Shown piece by piece: positions 34,566-43,712 of a stretch of DNA of 64,000 bases. The position numbers were made by a program, and so were the translations under genes. The notes beneath the pieces were generated by a model, which was given only the letters and a program-made list of their open reading frames with translations, had not been told where the DNA came from and ran no database searches. The stretch's first letter is position 1. The number at the start of each line of letters is the position of its first letter. The DNA is from Paenibacillus rhizophilus (GTDB taxonomy: Bacteria; Bacillota; Bacilli; Paenibacillales; Paenibacillaceae), in contig NZ_RQPI01000006.1 of NCBI RefSeq assembly GCF_003854965.1, forward strand, positions 124,001 through 188,000. The letters run 5' to 3'.

Positions 34566-35399
34566 TTACCCTTTTACAGAGCCGGCTGTAATCCCATCAA
34601 TGATATAACGCTGTAGGAAGAGGAAGAATAATAAAAGTGGAGCAGAAGTTATGACTAAAGCAGCCAATGCAGTGTTCCAATCTTTTTCCCTTTCACCAAA
34701 AAAGGTACTTACTGCCAGTTGTATAGTGCCGTAACCCGGTTTTCGCAACATAATGTTTGGAAGCAGAAAATCATTCCATATCGAAAATGAATTAATCAAA
34801 ATAACCGTTACAACCATCGGTTTCAGTAAAGGAAATACAATTTTCCAATATACTCGGTACGGGCCGCAACCGTCTATTCGTGCCGATTCCTCAAGCTCTA
34901 TTGGAATGGATTTAATAAATCCGTGAAATAATATTACAGCAAAAGAAACTCCGAGCCCCCAATATACAACAACAATTCCTAGAATGTTGTTCATTAATTG
35001 AAACCATTTCGCGACCTTGATCAAAGGGATCATTACCGCTTGAAACGGAACAGCCATTGAAGCTATACACATTCCAAATAAAAATCTATTCACACGAGAT
35101 TCATGACGTGCGATTCGGTATGAACCCATTGCCGAGATCAAGGTAATCCCTATTGATCCTAACAATGTGATAACAATCGTATTTCGAAATGCAATCGGAA
35201 GATTAATAGATTTCCAAGCTATTGAAAAGTTTTCCCAATGAAAACTAGTTGGAAGGGTCGCAGCGTTTTGGGTAATTTCGGCGAAAGTCTTAAAAGAATT
35301 AGCTAACACAAGGTAGAAGGGAGAGAGAAATAGGACAAGAATAAGCAGTAGCATTAGTTCTATTAGGAAAAATTTGCGGAAATAAGTGACACTCATCAC
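34566..35399 (-). CDS. CUT1 ABC importer permease, MalG/AraQ type
   Basis: 277 residues, six membrane helices. The EAA loop is EESARIDGCGPYRVYWKIVFPLLKP in two visible parts (ELEESARIDG and IVFPLLKP). The C-terminus IIDGITAGSVKG is typical of this group. The start overlaps the end of the other permease; GTG at 35399 and ATG at 35396 both fit GGAGG upstream. It forms the heterodimeric channel with the preceding product. Confidence 0.93.
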   Translation of the reverse strand: MMSVTYFRKFFLIELMLLLILVLFLSPFYLVLANSFKTFAEITQNAATLPTSFHWENFSIAWKSINLPIAFRNTIVITLLGSIGITLISAMGSYRIARHESRVNRFLFGMCIASMAVPFQAVMIPLIKVAKWFQLMNNILGIVVVYWGLGVSFAVILFHGFIKSIPIELEESARIDGCGPYRVYWKIVFPLLKPMVVTVILINSFSIWNDFLLPNIMLRKPGYGTIQLAVSTFFGEREKDWNTALAALVITSAPLLLFFLFLQRYIIDGITAGSVKG

Positions 35400-36277
35400 A
35401 CTTGCACCTCCCGCTTCTTCGTAAGATATACTTGAATAATTGAAATAATCATGACTATAAAAAAGAAAACAATTGCTTTTGCAGCACCCAGGCCCATATT
35501 ATTTTTTGCAAATGCCTCAGTATAGATGTTCATAGCAACTGATTCGGTAGAAAGAAAAGGACCTCCTTTTGTAAGGGAATAGTTTAAATCAAATGATTTG
35601 AAGGAAGCGACAGTAGAAATAAAAATACAAACTGTAATGGATGGCATGATCATTGGGAAAATTATATTGCGCAGAATCTGTAGGGTTTTAGCTCCGTCAA
35701 TCGTAGCTGCCTCGATCAAATCTTGCGGTACATTTGCAAGACCTGCAATATAATAAACCATAATATAACCGACTCCCTGCCAGACAAACACGATGACCAG
35801 CGCCCAAAAAGCGGTTGTTTCAGTACCTAGCCATGGTAGATTAAAAAAAGCAATGCCAGTATACTCACCGATAGTAGAGAACCCCTGAGTATATATAAAT
35901 AGCCATATGAAACCAAGTATTATTCCACCAATTACGTTAGGCATAAAAAATAATGTGCGCAGTACATTTCTGCTCTTTAAAGGCTTCGATAAAAAGTATG
36001 CTATTATGAACCCGATTACATTGCATAAAATAACTGACACAATTGTAAAACGAATCGTAAACCAGAGTGAATGTATGAACGCTGTATCATTTGTGAAGAT
36101 AAATTTATAGTTGTCAATTCCAACCCAAGGCAGCTTATCCGACAAACCGTTCCAATCCGTAAATGAATAATAGATACCAAAAGTAAAAGGAATGGCCGTG
36201 ATCAAAATGAACAAAACAACAAAAGGGCCCATAAATACAATTTGTTGCATTATACTTGATGACCAAACTCTGTTCAT
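35396..36277 (-). CDS. CUT1 ABC importer permease, MalF/UgpA type
   Basis: 293 residues with six membrane helices and the EAA loop DLIEAATIDGAKTLQ. An early FGIYYSFTDWNG segment is usual for MalF-like permeases. AGAGGTG precedes the ATG. It follows the cupin gene by 38 bases and shares four bases with the next permease gene. CUT1 transporters carry di- and oligosaccharides or glycerol-phosphates, which is unexpected beside an aromatic hydroxylase and bears on the pathway guess. Confidence 0.93.
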   Translation of the reverse strand: MNRVWSSSIMQQIVFMGPFVVLFILITAIPFTFGIYYSFTDWNGLSDKLPWVGIDNYKFIFTNDTAFIHSLWFTIRFTIVSVILCNVIGFIIAYFLSKPLKSRNVLRTLFFMPNVIGGIILGFIWLFIYTQGFSTIGEYTGIAFFNLPWLGTETTAFWALVIVFVWQGVGYIMVYYIAGLANVPQDLIEAATIDGAKTLQILRNIIFPMIMPSITVCIFISTVASFKSFDLNYSLTKGGPFLSTESVAMNIYTEAFAKNNMGLGAAKAIVFFFIVMIISIIQVYLTKKREVQV

Positions 36278-36315
36278 TACAACACCTCTGTTGTTATTTC
36301 TTAATATTAATAATG

Positions 36316-36660
36316 CTATCTGGAATAATAACGAACTTCGAATGTTTTACAGCCAGTCGGCGATATCCAAGGACCGTGCTTCATACCGGGCGGTCGGCAA
36401 GCCACCATACCCGCAGTAAACTCCTGATTTAGAGTCAAGTCGATTATTGAACCTTCAATGATATACAATTCCTCCCAAAAATCATGGATCTGTACCCCGT
36501 TAGGCGTCGTATCGGTCCCTGGCTCAAAGATGAGGATCCGCGTCGCGACACCCGATTCCGGATCTTGGGCGATGACTCTTTCTGATAAGCCTTCCACCTT
36601 GCTAAAAGGTACTTGCGCAAATTGACGATAATCGGTAAATTCCAGTTCCGGTTTTCCCAT
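36316..36660 (-). CDS. Single-domain cupin protein
   Basis: 114 residues. The cupin metal motifs are visible as HDFWEELYIIEG and PPGMKHGPW, giving His/Glu/His ligands. It resembles ChrR-like and dioxygenase-type small cupins with no assigned reaction. GGAGGAAT precedes the ATG. It starts three bases after the DUF2848 stop and belongs to the HpaB operon, where it might be a ring-cleavage or isomerase step or a binding protein. Confidence 0.82.
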   Translation of the reverse strand: MGKPELEFTDYRQFAQVPFSKVEGLSERVIAQDPESGVATRILIFEPGTDTTPNGVQIHDFWEELYIIEGSIIDLTLNQEFTAGMVACRPPGMKHGPWISPTGCKTFEVRYYSR

Positions 36661-36663
36661 TTC

Positions 36664-37347
36664 TTATTCCTCCTCAGCATTTTTTAAAAGCTTCATTTGA
36701 TATTTAAGCTCAAGCTTGCGGCCTGTCTTGCGATCCACCAGCTCAGCCCGAAAGACGCCTCCAAACACAAATCCCCCGTGAAGCGGCAGTGTGCCGCAAT
36801 AAAGCGCCATATCGGAGCCTGCATAGCCTCTTTCTTCTACAATTCTCATCAACTGCTCCGGATGCAGAAACTCGCCTAACCTTCCGGATTGATATAATTG
36901 CTCGCTGCCATTGATCTGTACCCAGCTTTTAATTTCAATTTCATCCCACCGATTAATAAACGAATCAAGCAACCAAAGCTCTTTAGTAACGGTTTTGGCG
37001 CAAACCTGTTTTGATTTTTGGATCGATACCGCCTCCAGTATCCGATCGGTATGGTCACTGCCAAGCCCTGCGTACCAGCTTCCATTAATGTGGAGCAATA
37101 CGACCTCTGCTTCACCGCTGCTGTCATTTTGAACAACTGTGATTTCGTTCGAGGTAAGCAGCAACTCCGGGGATAGATCATACAGCATCGGAACCTGTGG
37201 CGGGGCCGGGACACCCAATTCTTTTAATTCCTCTATATGTTTCTTGACAGCCTCTTGATCCTTGCCTGTATAACCCGCAATAACCAAGCGTTGGGGTGAC
37301 CAGCTTATAACGGTCTCTTCGCATATAAATTCCATCTTCTCATACAT
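36664..37347 (-). CDS. DUF2848-family protein
   Basis: 227 residues, soluble. The landmarks GLGSDHTDR and the late GGFVFGGVFRAELVDR are the DUF2848 pattern. The family is of unknown function and is thought to be distantly related to the fumarylacetoacetate-hydrolase fold, which would suit a late step of aromatic or carbonyl breakdown. It lies 14 bases after the nitrilase gene and three before the cupin gene. AAAGG precedes the ATG at short spacing; ATG four codons in is an alternative start. Confidence 0.78.
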   Translation of the reverse strand: MYEKMEFICEETVISWSPQRLVIAGYTGKDQEAVKKHIEELKELGVPAPPQVPMLYDLSPELLLTSNEITVVQNDSSGEAEVVLLHINGSWYAGLGSDHTDRILEAVSIQKSKQVCAKTVTKELWLLDSFINRWDEIEIKSWVQINGSEQLYQSGRLGEFLHPEQLMRIVEERGYAGSDMALYCGTLPLHGGFVFGGVFRAELVDRKTGRKLELKYQMKLLKNAEEE

Positions 37348-37361
37348 CCTTTCTCATCAGC

Positions 37362-38135
37362 CTATAACACACGATGTTTCAAGCTAGGGAATGTTTCTCT
37401 TATTCGGGATACCTCGGACGGATCAATTTCTGACTTCACGATGGCTTCTTGTTCTTCGCCTGATGCCAACGTAATGCCCCACGGATCAACAATTGAACTG
37501 TGTCCGCCGAGCAGAACATTCCGGGTTGTACCTACACAATTACATGAAATAAGAAAGCTTTGATTTTCCAATGCGCGCGTAGCATTAAACAACTTCCAAT
37601 GCTCAAGGCGCTGATGCGGCCAAGCCGAGGCAACAAGGAACATCTCCGCTCCTAAGTCAACCTGCTGGCGGTAAAGTTCAGGAAACCTAAGATCATAGCA
37701 TGTTGTCAGTCCAACCTTTCCGAACTCGGTTTCGATTACTTTCGCGCCATCTCCTCTTGTCAGAAGCTCGCCTTCTTTTGAGCCATAGCGGAATAAATGC
37801 GTTTTATGATAAGTGCCTGCCAGCTTGCCTTGACGATCAAACAGAATGCTTGTGTTGTAATAATTTCCGTCTCTCTTTTCGACAAAGCTTCCCGCAAACA
37901 AATAGACCCCGTGACTTTTCGCAATTTCAGAAAATAATGTAACAAAGGGACCTGTAATCAACTCCGCCTCTTCTATATACCTATCAAACGAAAAGTAACC
38001 GGTGGCCCATATTTCCGGCAGCAGGATCAGATCTGCATCTTGAGCCGCCTGATCCACCAGCCCGGCAGCACGTTCAACTCGCTGTTCTTTGCTCTCCTGA
38101 TCCTTAATTTCCAATTGAATGGATGCAATCTTCAT
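37362..38135 (-). CDS. Carbon-nitrogen hydrolase (nitrilase superfamily), omega-amidase-like
   Basis: 257 residues. The catalytic triad is visible: Glu in LILLPEIWATGY, Lys in GTYHKTHLF and Cys in GLTTCYDLRFPELY. The overall shape is that of omega-amidases and N-carbamoyl/deaminating amidases that release ammonia from small amides. AAGGAGGGG precedes the ATG. It lies between the PNPOx-like and DUF2848 genes in the operon. Its presence implies an amide or nitrile in the pathway, or repair of an aminated intermediate; the substrate is not known. Confidence 0.9.
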   Translation of the reverse strand: MKIASIQLEIKDQESKEQRVERAAGLVDQAAQDADLILLPEIWATGYFSFDRYIEEAELITGPFVTLFSEIAKSHGVYLFAGSFVEKRDGNYYNTSILFDRQGKLAGTYHKTHLFRYGSKEGELLTRGDGAKVIETEFGKVGLTTCYDLRFPELYRQQVDLGAEMFLVASAWPHQRLEHWKLFNATRALENQSFLISCNCVGTTRNVLLGGHSSIVDPWGITLASGEEQEAIVKSEIDPSEVSRIRETFPSLKHRVL

Positions 38136-38173
38136 GCCTCTCTGTCCCCTCCTTTTGGGATCGTGAATATACG

Positions 38174-38629
38174 TTAAGCAAGGTTAATCAGCGCATTCTT
38201 CATTTCATCATCCAGCTTCTTAATCAATTCAGCTTTGTATGTTTTGACAAATGTCGGAAGGGTAACCATTTTGCCGCCGTAGAAGATGATGTCTCGAATT
38301 TCTTGTATTTCCACTTCTAACAGTGCCATCTTTAACGTAATATCTTCTGTTTTACTGACCTTTACCACTGCAGTCCCTTTAATAGAGTACACCGTCTCAT
38401 GTGAAAAAAAATTCAAAACCAATTTGGGGTCCTCTTTCAATATCCGTACAAAATCAGATTTGGCGTCGATTGCAAAACGAATCGTTTGGGGACCTACTGC
38501 ATAGACCCATGAAAGGGCCGTCGAAAATATATCCCCGTTTTCTTTATTCACTACATTCAGGATCACAATGCTCTGGCCTTGTAACTCGGATATCATGCCG
38601 GCTGTAAGCTCGGTAATAAGTGTGGTCAT
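38174..38629 (-). CDS. PNPOx-like flavin-binding split-barrel protein
   Basis: 151 residues of the pyridoxamine 5'-phosphate oxidase-like fold: IVILNVVNKENGDIFSTALSW, then TIRFAIDAKSDFVRILKED and SIKGTAVVKV (separate strands). HpaB-type monooxygenases need FADH2 from a partner (normally HpaC). This protein sits in the HpaC position, three bases behind hpaB, but is not a typical flavin reductase. It may bind or deliver flavin, or be a distant substitute. GGAGGAG precedes the ATG. Confidence 0.8.
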   Translation of the reverse strand: MTTLITELTAGMISELQGQSIVILNVVNKENGDIFSTALSWVYAVGPQTIRFAIDAKSDFVRILKEDPKLVLNFFSHETVYSIKGTAVVKVSKTEDITLKMALLEVEIQEIRDIIFYGGKMVTLPTFVKTYKAELIKKLDDEMKNALINLA

Positions 38630-38632
38630 GTC

Positions 38633-40087
38633 CTACTCCTCCTTTAATAAGGCTTTCGGAAGGGTATAGCTTCCCAGAAAACGGTCGACGATTTCAAGAG
38701 GTTCATGATAACCATAATTACGGTATGCGTGCCCTCTTACGACAAAAGGGGCCCCGTTATAAAACATTTCATATTGTTGGTGACGTCCAGCGAACTCTGA
38801 ACCGATGATGTCCCATGCCAATCGGTACAATTGAATTCTTGCCTCTGAATCGACGCTGGAAGCGCGTATATATTGGCGGATATCATCTTTGGTTTCCGGA
38901 TTGACCATCTCATGATAGGAGGAAGGCAACTGCAGCACGCCTCCACCGACAAGCTCGCGCAGAATTTTAATTACACCTGCATAAATTTGATCTTGCATAC
39001 CAACTATGCCATACAAAAATCGTGCATTAGGACGAGCCGTACCATTCTTATCCACTGTACACTCATACTCACTCGCAAGCAGCATGCCCTCAACCGTCGC
39101 AGCCAACGAAGCCAGTTCACCTAACCGTTCCTGTACCTGCGGGAACTTGTCAGTGCCCCCCATTGCGGTAATCTTTCGGGCTACTCCGATCGTAAATTTC
39201 AACTTTGTACACAGTCGAATTTGCGCCTGGTTGTTCCCCAGCAAATGAGCCGGTGTCTCATGGAACTGCGCCCTCGTTGCTTCAATGTTCTTATATGTGA
39301 ATACATGCTTCCACGGAATAAATACATCGTTGAATACAACTAGCGAATCACTTTCGTCAAACTGAGTAGAAAGAGGATAATCGAATGTGCTTTCCTTGCC
39401 TGTTGCATAGGCAGGACGAGGGTACAGCTTTAACCCGGGCGTATCTATCGGCAGGACAAAGGATATGGCATAATCCTCATCACCCGGTCTGAGTGGTGTA
39501 ATACAACTGACAAATAAATAGTTGGAAACTGCAGTGCTCGTCCCGAGCATTTGCGATCCGCGTACGACAATGCCGTCCTTCCTCTCTTCAAGAACACCAA
39601 CCGGTAAATACTTTTCTTCTTGCTCATGTGCGGCCTTACTGCGATCCACCTGCGGAGGAATGATGACATAGGTTACAAACAAGTCTTCATCGCGAGCGTA
39701 CTGATAAAAGTCCAACACGTTTTGCTTGTACTCACCGAATACTTCCGGGGAACTGGCGAATCCGGCAAGGAAAGCGGCAACGTGGTCAGGGCTGCGTCCT
39801 GCGAACCCACAAGTCGCTTCCGCCCACTTGGTGATTGCTCGGCGGCGGATAGCCAGTTCCTCGCGACAGCGGGGGATCATAAACACTTTATTGGCGGTGG
39901 TCCCGTCCTCGGTTGTATAAATCATGTCGTTAGCCGGATCCGCAGCCAAATCATACAGGGTCGCAAATGACTGTGTAATACCCCTGAACGCGGGATGTGT
40001 CGTGACATCATCAACTTTCTCCCCATTAATGTAGATACATCTGTTATCTTTCAATGAATCCAAATATTGTTTGCCATTACGAATCAT
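38633..40087 (-). CDS. hpaB: HpaB-type flavin-dependent aromatic hydroxylase
   Basis: 484 residues, full length for the 4-hydroxyphenylacetate 3-monooxygenase oxygenase component (acyl-CoA dehydrogenase-like fold). The N-terminus IRNGKQYLDSLKDNRCIYIN, the middle RGSQMLGTSTAVSNYLFVS and the segment FNDVFIPWKHVF are characteristic. It uses FADH2 and O2 to hydroxylate phenols ortho to the hydroxyl group; relatives act on 4-hydroxyphenylacetate, p-coumarate or chlorophenols. It is the first gene of a nine-gene leftward operon, behind a GntR-type operator. The exact phenol is not predictable. Confidence 0.92.
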   Translation of the reverse strand: MIRNGKQYLDSLKDNRCIYINGEKVDDVTTHPAFRGITQSFATLYDLAADPANDMIYTTEDGTTANKVFMIPRCREELAIRRRAITKWAEATCGFAGRSPDHVAAFLAGFASSPEVFGEYKQNVLDFYQYARDEDLFVTYVIIPPQVDRSKAAHEQEEKYLPVGVLEERKDGIVVRGSQMLGTSTAVSNYLFVSCITPLRPGDEDYAISFVLPIDTPGLKLYPRPAYATGKESTFDYPLSTQFDESDSLVVFNDVFIPWKHVFTYKNIEATRAQFHETPAHLLGNNQAQIRLCTKLKFTIGVARKITAMGGTDKFPQVQERLGELASLAATVEGMLLASEYECTVDKNGTARPNARFLYGIVGMQDQIYAGVIKILRELVGGGVLQLPSSYHEMVNPETKDDIRQYIRASSVDSEARIQLYRLAWDIIGSEFAGRHQQYEMFYNGAPFVVRGHAYRNYGYHEPLEIVDRFLGSYTLPKALLKEE

Positions 40088-40135
40088 CGCTGACCATCCC
40101 TTCGCCTAATTCAAGTTTGAATTCCGTATGTTGTG

Positions 40136-40149
40136 TTGTGTATACACAA
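40136..40149. promoter_or_regulatory. Operator-like palindrome upstream of hpaB
   Basis: TTGTGTATACACAA is a perfect 14-base palindrome 49 bases before the hpaB start. Ten of its 14 bases, including the core TGTATACA, recur in the palindrome before the adjacent gntR gene. Confidence 0.75.
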
Positions 40150-40344
40150 AATCATAAAAAAATTTACTTGAATCGTTTATGTTAGATTAGCTAACTAAAT
40201 TCTATGCATTAGGCTCTTATTAGTCAATAGTATTTCAAATTTTCTAAAAAATTTGTAGGTTTACTTACATGAAAGGGGAGATATCTATAAATAAAATGCT
40301 TGTAACCGCTTTCTTAATTGAGTGCTATCATTTTATTATCTTAT

Positions 40345-41007
40345 TTAGTTAATTAACGTATGTTTTGTATTGTTTAAATGTAAAGTCATCGCTTCACCAG
40401 ATTTTTCTTCATCTTTGCTTTCCATACAAGAAATAATAGACATATGCTCCTCTAATACCTCGTTCATCCGGTTACTTTTCTTAATGGCCCTTAATCCGAT
40501 AAGCTGTGACAAATTGTGAAGATTCAGCAGTACTTGCTCAATTAATTCAAAATCGACAAATTTAACAAGAGAAGTATGAAATAATTGGTCGAGTTTAATA
40601 AAAGCAATGTCATCGTTGGCTAACATAGCTTCCTTTTGCTGCTTACAAATATTTTTTAGCATCTTCAATTGTTCCGGTGTAATGATTTTGGCCAGTTTTC
40701 GGATTATTTTCGTTTCTATTGAAGTTCGAAGTAAAAATATTTGCTCGATTTCACTTTCAGTCACTCTGCGAACTGTCATCCCTTTGCGCGGAATTGAAAC
40801 GATTAAGCCTTCTTTAATTAAATCCTGCAAAGCTTCCCTAACGGGTGTTCTCGATGTATTCAGTAATTCTGCCAACTTAACTTCAGTAAAAATTTCTTCC
40901 GAAGAAATATAACCGCTCAAAATAACGTGCTTAATTTCATTGTAAACTCTTTCCTTTGTCGTGGAAGGTTTATCGATTGGTTTTATATTAAACTTGATTG
41001 AGGCCAT
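40345..41007 (-). CDS. GntR-family regulator, FadR/FCD subfamily
   Basis: 220 residues from the ATG at 41007, ten bases after AAAGG; an ATG three codons earlier is too close to that box. The winged helix-turn-helix contains VKLAELLNTSRTPVREAL. An all-helical FCD ligand domain follows (about 90-215) with the metal-site positions around DQLFHTSL and EEHMSII. FCD regulators respond to organic acids and bind TNGTNNNACNA-type palindromes. Matching palindromes lie before this gene and before hpaB, so it probably represses both until a pathway intermediate appears. Confidence 0.9.
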   Translation of the reverse strand: MASIKFNIKPIDKPSTTKERVYNEIKHVILSGYISSEEIFTEVKLAELLNTSRTPVREALQDLIKEGLIVSIPRKGMTVRRVTESEIEQIFLLRTSIETKIIRKLAKIITPEQLKMLKNICKQQKEAMLANDDIAFIKLDQLFHTSLVKFVDFELIEQVLLNLHNLSQLIGLRAIKKSNRMNEVLEEHMSIISCMESKDEEKSGEAMTLHLNNTKHTLIN

Positions 41008-41034
41008 ATAATCCATACCTTTCTAAGTTATGAT

Positions 41035-41048
41035 TTATGTATACATAA
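41035..41048. promoter_or_regulatory. Operator-like palindrome upstream of gntR
   Basis: TTATGTATACATAA is a perfect 14-base palindrome 27 bases before the gntR start. It differs from the hpaB site only at two symmetric base pairs. Probable autoregulatory site. Confidence 0.75.
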
Positions 41049-41223
41049 TACGCAACTTATCAAATAACGTCAACACAATATATGGAGTTTTTTTACTTAG
41101 CAAAAACGTGGAATCACACAAGAACCTCATTGAAAGTTTTATCCAAGTTTCGGTCGACCCAGGCGTTGTTCTTCTCTGCTTTTTTACTAAAACTCTCCAT
41201 CCACTTTTATCCACATAAGAGTC

Positions 41224-41250
41224 CCCGCCCTATAAAAGGCGGGCTTCTTT
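41224..41250 (+). terminator. Short GC-rich hairpin
   Basis: CCCGCC, eight-base loop, GGCGGG, then CTTCTTT. No intact gene ends here on either strand; it may belong to a lost gene. Confidence 0.45.
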
Positions 41251-41275
41251 ACTGAAGTGAAAAAACCGTGCTAAC

Positions 41276-41902
41276 TTGTTTTCAAATATTGATATTAGAG
41301 TTTCATACGGACTCACAGCATGCACCCAGAACAATACTGCCACGCCTGTTCCAACACCCACAGTACAATCAACTGCAATTGTTAACCCCACCCCCACTTC
41401 CACCCATGCATTACCGCCACTTACTTCCGCAGCTTCAGAAACCTCTCCTGTGTTTCAGCAAGATTTGACTGGTTTAAATGACCAAATGAAACGTATTGTC
41501 GAGTTTCTCACAGCTAATAAAGAATTGCAGATGGCAACGGTTGGCACAGACAGAAAACCGGCGATCCGGGCGATTCAGTTCCAATTTTTTGAGAATGGCA
41601 GAATCTATTTTCAAACCGATACAAACGCTTCATTGTATAAAGATCTGCAAAAGCTTCCATATATTGAACTTGTCTCAAGCAATCGAGATTACACAGAATC
41701 TCTGAGAGTCAGCGCTGGAGTCGTTTTTAAATACAATTACAAATTAATTGACCGTACTCTAGAGATGTTCCCTAACATTAAGAAGATTTATGGTTCGGCG
41801 GATAACCCCATTCTAACTATGTTTTATATCGAACATGGTTCTGCATCCATCTATGAATTTTCTAATGATAGGCAAGAAAATACGTTGCGGTATGAATGGT
41901 GA
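41276..41902 (+). CDS. PNPOx-like protein with a damaged lipoprotein signal
   Basis: 208 codons. Residues about 70-208 are a PNPOx-like split barrel (LQMATVGTDRKPAIRAIQFQ, IYFQTDTNASLYKDLQKLP). Before it comes a Thr/Pro-rich linker (ATPVPTPTVQS) and LTAC, a lipobox, but the hydrophobic part of a signal peptide is absent. A GTGAAAAAACC start 17 bases upstream runs into stops in frame. The only start is a TTG without ribosome site. The gene was probably an exported lipoprotein and has lost its 5' coding frame. Confidence 0.6.
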   Translation: MFSNIDIRVSYGLTACTQNNTATPVPTPTVQSTAIVNPTPTSTHALPPLTSAASETSPVFQQDLTGLNDQMKRIVEFLTANKELQMATVGTDRKPAIRAIQFQFFENGRIYFQTDTNASLYKDLQKLPYIELVSSNRDYTESLRVSAGVVFKYNYKLIDRTLEMFPNIKKIYGSADNPILTMFYIEHGSASIYEFSNDRQENTLRYEW

Positions 41903-42069
41903 AATTTCAAATTTCAAATCCCTGTTGATGATCAGGAGGAATAAATTAAAAATAGATAAAGTCTTTAAACTTACAATCTAATACATTCTCCGCATACTCC
42001 TCCTTTTCGGCGGGTGTAATATCTTTGTAGTGCAGGGGGGCGCTTCATGGAGTCAGTAAGTAGCTTTGT

Positions 42070-42660
42070 GGAAGGAAACGAACAGAAAGTAAACTGGGAG
42101 AAAATCTCAGTCGCAAGGCCGTGGCACTGCATGTTCTAGGGTTTAGCTTTCTAAGCCAGAAGCAAGCGATTATTTGTCTGGCACCCAATACGGTCTTGGA
42201 ATTCAAAGAAAAGATCCGAGAACTGACAAACCGAACATGGTTCATTTTGATGGAAGAACGAATCCAGAGGCAAAACCGCTATATGCTGGGATGGCTCGGA
42301 TACTTTCACTTAGTTTCGGCGAAGACCCATCTGCAGCATTTCGGCCAATGATACGAAGACGACTGCGAATGTGCCTATGGAAAGACTGGAAACAGGTGCG
42401 AACGCAGATCCATGAATTGCTGGCGTTAGGAGGGCCGGAGTGGACCTGTTTTGTCATGTCCAACTCTCAGCGAGCGAATGTGAAATGTCCCGGAATATGA
42501 ATAACGCCCTTCCGGCTTCCTATTGGGAAGCGAAAGGGCTGAATAGTATGCCTTCACGATATCTAGAATTTAGTTAACCTTTTGGAACCGATGTATGCAG
42601 ACCGTATGTACAAAGGTGTAAGAGGGTGGGAGGCGCTTCCCCCTCCTACTCGATTCAGGT
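42070..42660 (+). mobile_element. Group II intron remnant (maturase C-terminus and 3' RNA domains)
   Basis: In successive frames: WEKISVARPWHC, GFSFLSQKQAIICLAP, EFKEKIRELTNRTWFILMEE, RYMLGWLGYFHLVSAKTHLQ, RRRLRMCLWKDWKQVRTQI and SRNMNNALPASYWEAKGL. These are the thumb and maturase domain of a group II intron reverse transcriptase with at least three frameshifts. The last frame ends at 42577. The following bases up to CCTCCTACTCGATTC resemble the folded 3' end of such introns. The reverse transcriptase core and 5' RNA are gone. The spacer at 42660-42838 holds nothing recognisable. Confidence 0.82.
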
Positions 42661-42837
42661 ATGGTTATCCCTCCGAAAAGTTTACGTACGGGAAAAGACT
42701 AATTTATCACTTTCTCCCAGATAAGTTTATTATCCTACTTGTTAATGGTCTTTCGTTGCTACGGTGATGAATTCACTTCAATAGTCCAGCAAATTCCCAG
42801 AGAGGTGAGTAGGTCTCTCCAGATAACTCGCACGGTT

Positions 42838-43615
42838 TTAATCAGTGGTTACAATGGGGAGTACAATGAAACTGCTGAAACCTGCCCCGGTAAAAATCGT
42901 TTGCTTTGCGATTTTCTGATCCGCAATTCCTGACCATATTCCTGCGATATTGGGATGAACATGATAAGCAGGAAAGTTGGATGACGAAATACCTACTCGA
43001 ATCTGCGAATCCTTATTCAACTTCAATGGAAACGGCCAAAGTTGAATAAGGATCGTCTCTACCAATTGTTTGGTATTGTTTTCAGCAACACGACCAACCC
43101 TTATTGTCGTTATCCCATCTGCCTCCCAGATATTACATTGATTTCCTCGGAAATACCCGATGGGAGTACGACGTTCCCTCCTATGGTAGGAACTGGATTT
43201 GTTGGATCATAAGTATATTGAATACACCCTTGCTTTGTAGGCGGTTCAAATGTCAAATTCCCGACTATTGCGCCTTCATTGGGTACCTGCAGATGCATGA
43301 CTTGTTCGTCCGCCGCGGGCGGCCAGTTCGACCACGTCTTCCATTCGTCGGAACCGATGACGTAAGCCTTCACGCCAGCATCGGCGTGTTGCCCATTGGG
43401 TTTTAAATGCCGATCACAAACCATTCGATGGCCGGCGCCATGCTGCTAATGCCATCGCCATTGGGATAGGTCAAGTCCCCGGATGGATTAAAGGAATGAT
43501 CCCAAGGGCCGATCACCATCTTGCTTCGACTGCGCGTTTCCTCGGGCAGCATTTTATAGGCATGCTCCATCCCACCCAATCCGATATCAAACCAGCCACC
43601 GACCATACTGGCAGC
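42838..43615 (-). pseudogene. CocE/NonD-family hydrolase, C-terminal remnant
   Basis: Three leftward frames continue one protein: VGGWFDIGLGGMEHAYKMLP and VIGPWDHSFNPSGDL; then DRHLKPNGQHADAGVKAYVI and GSDEWKTWSNWPP; after a stop, IRVGISSSNFPAYHVHPNIA and FIVLPIV. This is the end of the alpha/beta domain (with the catalytic His in GPWDHS) and the jelly-roll PepX_C domain of CocE/NonD acylases. The nucleophile half is missing. Confidence 0.82.
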
Positions 43616-43712
43616 TGCAGTTCACATCACGGAGCTTCCGGATAATGCCCGGCTGCAATCCGCGCGGAGCCGACGCAGGGTGGGCTAAAGAAGAATTGAA
43701 ACGAATTCTTCA

